From NCBI GenBank assembly GCA_964007475.1, contig OZ023273.1, positions 66,647,560 through 66,711,559 of the forward strand: DNA of 64,000 nt, given 5' to 3'. The notes under the pieces were generated by a model that had not been told where the DNA came from, made no database searches, and saw only the letters and a list, made by a program, of their open reading frames with translations. Positions within the stretch are counted from its first letter, which is position 1; every line of letters starts with the position of its first letter. This document shows, piece after piece, positions 60,601-64,000 of the stretch. The position numbers and the translations under genes are program-made. The DNA comes from Hybos culiciformis. Lineage: Eukaryota; Arthropoda; Insecta; Diptera; Hybotidae.

Positions 60601-62309
60601 ATTAGATGATTAATTTTTAGACTAATTGTTTTTAGACGAATTGCACTTTTAGACGAAATGTTATTAGAAATGTTATTAATAGTTTTTAGACTAATTATTT
60701 ATAGACGAATTATTTTAGACGAATATTCCAGGTACCTGTTTTTATATCTAAGTAGTCGCTGGTTTTTAATTTTTTTTGTTTAATTTTTTCTAAGCCGCCG
60801 AATTCCTATAAAACAAGTTATTTTAAGTCGACTGTCCGCAGCAGTCGAAGGACAAAAATCAACTAGTCGCCGTCGAAAAAATCGATTGGCGTCATGTCTT
60901 ATATGCACTTGGCCATTTTAAATATTTATTTAGCCGCCCCAGAAAAACTGCTTGCCATGAAGTTTCACTTCTTCCGTGTGTCCCGAGACTCACATATTTT
61001 TTTTTCCTTATTTTTGTTTATATAGTTTATTTTGATTAATAAATTAAGTAAAAACATACTCTCCTTTTAATTAATGAAAATAAAATTGCAATTATGAATA
61101 TTTATTATTCACATCAAGAAAAAAAATCATTATTTTCACAAATGTTAAACTATTGTATTCATTTTTACTCGAAAATTTGATGTTTATTTTTTTTGGGAAC
61201 ATCATTGCAAACAAAAACTGGACCCCCTAGCTTTTTCTCTTTCTTTAAATAAATATATATGAAAAAAGAAAGGGACGAAAAATTCAAAGGCCATTCTTGA
61301 TTTATAATTTCTTTGAGTCACAGTCAGAAAAATAAATTAATAATAAAAAACAAAAAAAAATATTTTTATTACATGAAAAGAAAAATATAAAAGCTATAAC
61401 TTTTTTTAAACGCTGTACTTAAAAAAAATTATTGAAATGTCAAGCAAAAAATCAAATAAAAACCAAAAAAAATCAGGATAGTAAAACGACACCTATAGTC
61501 TATAGTCAAATGCCTTCTTACAAACACAGGTATAAAACACAAACAATGATCTACTATCCGGACAGTTTACTATCCAGTCTGCGTTATAGCAACTAGAAAA
61601 TAGATTTTCAAATATAATTTTTTTTTTAAATTTTTGTTTGTTTTTCAATTTTAATTTACATCCATAGCAAATTTCGTTTGCTCAATGTATGTAAATAAGG
61701 CTTACTTTTGTTATTATGCATAAAGTAAAATGAAACTTTCTAAAATTAAGTATATATTTTATTATTAATTAAAATTATTATTTTAATAACAAAAATAAAT
61801 AAAGACAAACATATGAGTGTAAAATGTTTACATAATGTAATACACAATGTACATTATACATACAGTGAACGCTCTGTATAAGCAACTCATTTGAACTAAA
61901 AAAAAGTTTCCTATTTAGAAAAAATGCTTAGGTATATAGAAAAAAGGAATCTAAATCTATATTTATAGAAAATAAAATTTAGATTCCTTTTTTCTATATA
62001 CCTAAGCATTTTTTCTAAATAGGAAACTTTTTTTAGCTCAAATGAGTTGCTTATACAGAGCGTTCACTGTATTATAATTTATATCTAAAAATATAATATA
62101 ATCAAAATTAAACTCACATTAATATTATCAGCATTATTATTATTATTATTATTTAAATTAAAATTTTCCAGAAATTCGATTTCATTATTTGGTTGACAAA
62201 CTACAATTGATGTTAGAAAAATTTGAATAAAAAATAAATATGTTGAAAATTTGATAATTTTCTTAAATTTTCTATGGTAATTGATGGCATCTGTTACAAC
62301 AGGATTCAT
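54425..62309 (-). CDS. Secreted Cys-rich protein gene, six in-frame exons
   Basis: Six minus-strand exons (62309-62118, 56795-56711, 56264-55643, 55343-55159, 55097-54993, 54654-54425) join with matching phases 0-1-2-1-1 to a 472-residue protein. All introns start GT and end AG. Residues 19-37 form a hydrophobic signal-type segment ending SIVVC. A poly-Asn run and a Lys/Asp-rich region follow. Dibasic sites RRIKR (194-198) and KGKKR (219-223) come next, then a Pro/Gly/Asn-rich middle. The C-terminal domain has six Cys (420, 427, 428, 439, 445, 455) around KCVWAIVSCCS, IRYSCFEQMGCY and GAFWDLNPC. That domain looks like an uncharacterised insect secreted family. The function is unknown; a processed precursor or extracellular protein is inferred. 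Confidence 0.75.
54709..54755 (-). CDS. Optional 47-base exon with frame conflict
   Basis: The segment lies between TTTTGTTTTTTAG and CAAG|GTAATA and can encode NRPNTVRDPGQ, echoing VNRPDLGPREP in the exon before. Its length is not compatible with the phase of both neighbours. Including it shifts the Cys-rich exon out of frame. It is either an alternative exon giving a truncated C-terminus or a false splice pair. Confidence 0.3.
54993..55097 (-). CDS. Exon 5 of the secreted-protein gene
   Basis: 105 bases, acceptor AAAAAATTTTAG, donor CCAG|GTAAAT. It encodes QQPRTSTSPPLIHTPKRPSD and SSSVNRPDLGPREP, a Ser/Pro-rich linker. Leaves in phase 1, which fits exon 54654-54425 directly. Confidence 0.72.
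55159..55343 (-). CDS. Exon 4 of the secreted-protein gene
   Basis: 185 bases, acceptor CATTATAG, donor GATG|GTAAAA. It encodes FPIRGIYYNPISPSG, PGNEDIPEEPDFIGNRF and DGDPDRPIWGRRPNNN, Pro/Gly/Asn-rich as in exon 3. Enters in phase 2 and leaves in phase 1. Confidence 0.78.
55643..56264 (-). CDS. Exon 3 of the secreted-protein gene (dibasic sites)
   Basis: 622 bases, acceptor TATTTTTTAG, donor AA|GTGAGC. It encodes a Lys-rich part, IIDPNKQYFDYYPIEKVDF, the furin-like RRIKR-DT and KGKKR, then YEQGRGYPYGNPPIAFYTNN and Pro-rich sequence. The frame is also open upstream of the acceptor as far as an ATG at 56331. An alternative first exon there would encode another hydrophobic N-terminus (FILTVRILYFLG). 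Confidence 0.8.
56711..56795 (-). CDS. Exon 2 of the secreted-protein gene
   Basis: 85 bases between TTTTTATACAG and AAG|GTTTGT. It encodes ISKQYKIHKLNTTITDEDKF and further Lys/Asn, and leaves one base (G) that completes a Gly codon with exon 3. Confidence 0.65.
57131..57232. repeat. 31-bp tandem repeat in intron 1
   Basis: The unit ATTTAGATGCATCNGCGTAA plus ATAATGAAAAA starts at 57133, 57164, 57195 and partially at 57226, an exact 31-base period with few differences. Confidence 0.9.
57420..57530. repeat. 111-bp imperfect palindrome in intron 1
   Basis: GTTCTGTAT ... ACAAAAATACATTGACAC ... ATATCAC pairs with its complement around a CGACCTTCGGTCTCG core. The arms differ at a few positions. 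It is likely a small foldback element. Confidence 0.8.
58981..59090 (+). pseudogene. Cys-rich open fragment within the inverted repeat pair
   Basis: Translation from 58981 gives Cys spaced C-x-C-x2-C-x3-C-x2-C-x3-C (CKCQKC, then ECHKCLDYC), followed by a Lys-rich tail and a TAA at about 59089. A stop precedes the first Cys closely. It could be the C-terminal zinc-binding remnant of a transposase. Family not established. Confidence 0.3.
59360..59640. repeat. Two diverged direct repeats of about 165 bp
   Basis: ATTTATTTTTGACATTAAATT followed by CGGAAGAAATACTAATGTCA and GCAGGCATATTTGAAAA recurs about 165 bases later with substitutions. A partial third copy starts near 59315. Confidence 0.65.
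59624..59880. mobile_element. Foldback MITE with about 80-bp arms in intron 1
   Basis: TTTCAGGCATATTTGAAAAA and CATGATTTAAGCCACGCTGC at the left are mirrored at 59801-59880. The arm differs at roughly one position in ten. Loop contains AAATTCCGGTTACAAC. Its left edge overlaps the last direct repeat. Confidence 0.8.
59972..60733. mobile_element. Foldback element of iterated AATTCGTCTAAAAC units
   Basis: The left arm holds about fourteen units of 14-15 bases (AATTCGTCTAAAAC and variants, about 59995-60190). The centre is a near-perfect 178-bp palindrome. The right arm holds inverse units (AGACGAATT) more loosely spaced to 60730. The design recalls Foldback-type elements. Another copy's right end lies at positions 1-80. 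No coding sequence. Confidence 0.85.
60178..60355. repeat. Near-perfect 178-bp palindrome
   Basis: Arms of about 85 bases run AATTCGTCTAAAATTAAGTA ... GGGATTACAACCCTATTTA and pair with one mismatch seen (T against A near 60240). The centre is GCGCGCGCTCGC at about 60262-60271. Confidence 0.92.
61863..62069. mobile_element. Nearly perfect palindromic Tc1/mariner-type MITE next to exon 1
   Basis: CAGTGAACGCTCTGTATAAG at both ends, flanked by TA (61861-61862 and 62070-62071). The arms match almost base for base through GTTTCCTATTTAGAAAAAAT and TTTTTTCTATATACCTAAGC to a short AT-rich loop near 61963. It lies in intron 1, its right end 48 bases from the exon 1 donor. Confidence 0.92.
62118..62309 (-). 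CDS. Exon 1 of the secreted-protein gene (signal segment)
   Basis: 64 codons from ATG 62309 to a consensus donor AAT|GTGAGT. It encodes a basic N-terminus, the hydrophobic run YLFFIQIFLTSIVVC and seven consecutive Asn from an (AAT)n tract at about 62133-62156. It ends in phase 0, which matches exon 2. Linking it to the downstream exons rests on phase and on the lack of a better first exon, because intron 1 is 5.3 kb. Confidence 0.65.
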
Positions 62310-64000
62310 ATTATATTTTTTCTTATAATATGTTTATTCTTTTCTTTTTTTTTATATTGTTGCTGTGTTTTTTTGCGGAAGAAAATCTCTGATAAATTCT
62401 ATTTATTTTTTTTTTGCCAATCTAAAAAAGAGGAAATAAAAAAAAAATAATTTTTAATATTTTATTTTATTTTTAAGGAGTTCAAATAAAACTTTGTTCA
62501 CAAAAGTATGTTATCAGAAATTTTTTTTTTATTTTCATTATTAACTGCGTATACCAGCAGTAGTTTTTTTTTCTTTTTCTTAATTTTTTTTTTTGGAAAA
62601 TAATTTTTATTTTAAGAAACTTAATAATCTTAAAAAAAAAAAAAGAAAAAAAAAATTGTAGGTATTTTATATAAATAAAAAAGATTTCAGATAAAACTTC
62701 ATAAATCCTTTTTTTAAGCCAACAAAATAACATAAATTGTTTCCTTCTGGGTTTTTTTTTTGTTCAACATTAGGTCTATATATACACATGTTTTCTTATT
62801 TCAAATAAAACAAAAAAAAAAACAAATAAGGAGTCCTTAGCTAGAGTTATGAAAATAATTTATGGGATGATTTACATTATATAGCTATGTACATAATTTG
62901 TTTCTTGAAAATTAAAAAAAAAAAACAAAAATTAAATAACGTTAAAAAGACTTTTCATATAATTTGAAAGTTGTTCATTATTACTGCCTGCCAGTCTGTC
63001 AAGTATCTTTAAGTTACAAAATTCCAGTAAGCTCAACAATGAATTTATTTAACTTTTATTTTGAAAAGATTTTCATTTCTTTAACTTTTTTTTTTGTTTT
63101 CACTTTTGAGCAGCAAGCATCATATAATTATAATAAAAATAAAAACAAAAAAAAAAAGGATAATAACGTAATTATTATGTTATGCCTTATGCGTATTATA
63201 GTTCCATAATTTTTCTTAATATTTTTTGTTTTTATATTTCGAACTTTATTTTCCATAAATTTTTATTATATTCATGTCAACGAAAGAGAAAAGAATTCTT
63301 ATTTGCCTCGAATTTTTCATAACCCATGATACATAGTTTCATAAATGTATAATATTTAAATAATATTACAGATTAGTCTTTATACACAAAGGAATAATTT
63401 CATACAAATTTGTTACAATGAAAAACAATCAGCTCCATTTGAAAGTAAAAATGTGACTAAATTGAAACAAAATCTATACAATACTATGAAATGGAGCTAA
63501 TTCCCACTAGTTAATTTCGTACTGTTTCATTAAATGTCCTTTTGCTCGTCCTTCACTGTTCTTTGCATGTGAAAATTTCTGCTATTTTGTCCACTTTCAC
63601 TTTGTCTACTGAAGGATGAGATTCCATGATCTGGGGTTTAGATTAAGAGGCTCGCAACCAGTCAAGGATATGAATAATTTGCATTAAAAAATTTTATTAA
63701 AAGTTTTAATGGATTTATTTTGTTGGGTTGATAGAATATCGATGAGAGGAAATTTAAAAATGGATTCCAATTTTGTTCAAAGGATTGTCATTGATGGAAC
63801 CATTTCAATGAAAACAGTTATATTAATATTCGTAAATGGTATATAAATATATGGCATTGCTTCATAGTATTGAGGAACCTAATTGTTTAGATTTGATCAA
63901 GGTCAGAATCTAGTCAATTATTTTAAATCGAAATTTTTATGAAGGCTTTATACTTTATTCGTTAGGTAGTTACCTTATATACATTTTTTAACATTATTTC
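62310..64000. other. Upstream flank of the secreted-protein gene
   Basis: AT-rich with long T runs (62340-62660). It should contain the gene's promoter, but no TATA/initiator pair could be singled out from the background. A less AT-rich patch lies at 63500-63665. Confidence 0.5.
63512..63640 (-). CDS. Weak exon candidate in a less AT-rich patch
   Basis: The minus strand has three overlapping short open frames. One begins MESHPSVDKVKVDKIAEIF. A second reads FSRQSESGQNSRNFHMQR. A third ends in SEGRAKGHLMKQYEIN and a TAG. A fair acceptor (AATCTCATCCTTCAG) is present. Only one frame could be real, and I cannot choose. Confidence 0.2.

Larger units (their letters stand above)
58201..61324. repeat. 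Widely spaced inverted repeat (arms 58201-58281 and 61194-61324)
   Basis: The left arm has GTCACAGCAAAGAAATTATA, AAGAATGGCCTT and CAGTTTTTGTTTGCAATGAT. The right arm carries the same blocks in inverse order and strand, with about 50 extra bases in the middle. The 2.9 kb between may be an old transposon with internal insertions. Confidence 0.7.

Noticed and set aside
1..64000. tRNA or rRNA genes
   Set aside because: I looked for tRNA-like A/B box pairs and conserved rRNA blocks by eye and saw none. A covariance-model search could still find a weak one.

Overview
The window is a very A+T-rich stretch of eukaryotic nuclear DNA, most likely from an insect. The evidence is spliceosomal introns, many T-rich and (ATT)n/(TA)n tracts, a copia-type LTR retrotransposon, and hAT, Tc1/mariner, pogo-like and possibly Merlin-like transposons. 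There is also a host gene whose C-terminal six-cysteine domain looks insect-specific. There are no operons, rRNA or recognisable tRNA genes. Species cannot be fixed from the sequence.

Layout. 1-4 kb: gene-free AT-rich DNA that starts with the cut end of a foldback element. 4.0-5.4 kb: a decayed Tc1/mariner element carrying a GC-rich foldback insertion. 8.3-13.7 kb: several non-autonomous elements, including two hAT elements with exact 8-bp target duplications. 14.6-21.6 kb: a copia retrotransposon on the minus strand with near-identical LTRs. A 2.5-kb hAT element is inserted in its RNase H domain. 22.7-23.8 kb: a further inverted-repeat element. 24.6-29.8 kb: a 5.2-kb element with a perfect 9-bp target duplication that holds several further nested insertions. 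30.8-31.2 kb: a pogo-like MITE. 31-52 kb: long AT-rich DNA with only MITEs and microsatellites, which may be intronic. 52.35-52.65 kb: one convincing plus-strand coding exon with an in-frame TAG. 54.4-62.3 kb: a minus-strand multi-exon gene for a predicted secreted, cysteine-rich protein. 62.3-64 kb: flanking DNA with one weak exon candidate.

How the parts relate. The only well supported host gene is the secreted-protein gene. Six exons join in frame to about 472 residues: signal segment, poly-Asn tract, dibasic cleavage sites, Pro/Gly-rich middle and Cys-rich C-terminus. Its 5.3-kb first intron has become a landing site for palindromic elements. One nearly perfect hairpin ends about 48 bases from the exon 1 splice donor. 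Most other recognisable coding sequence belongs to transposons and is broken. The copia pol frame has several nonsense codons and a missing integrase catalytic residue. The hAT transposase has a single in-frame stop. Coordinates and phases were worked out by eye, so splice junctions and element edges should be read as careful estimates.
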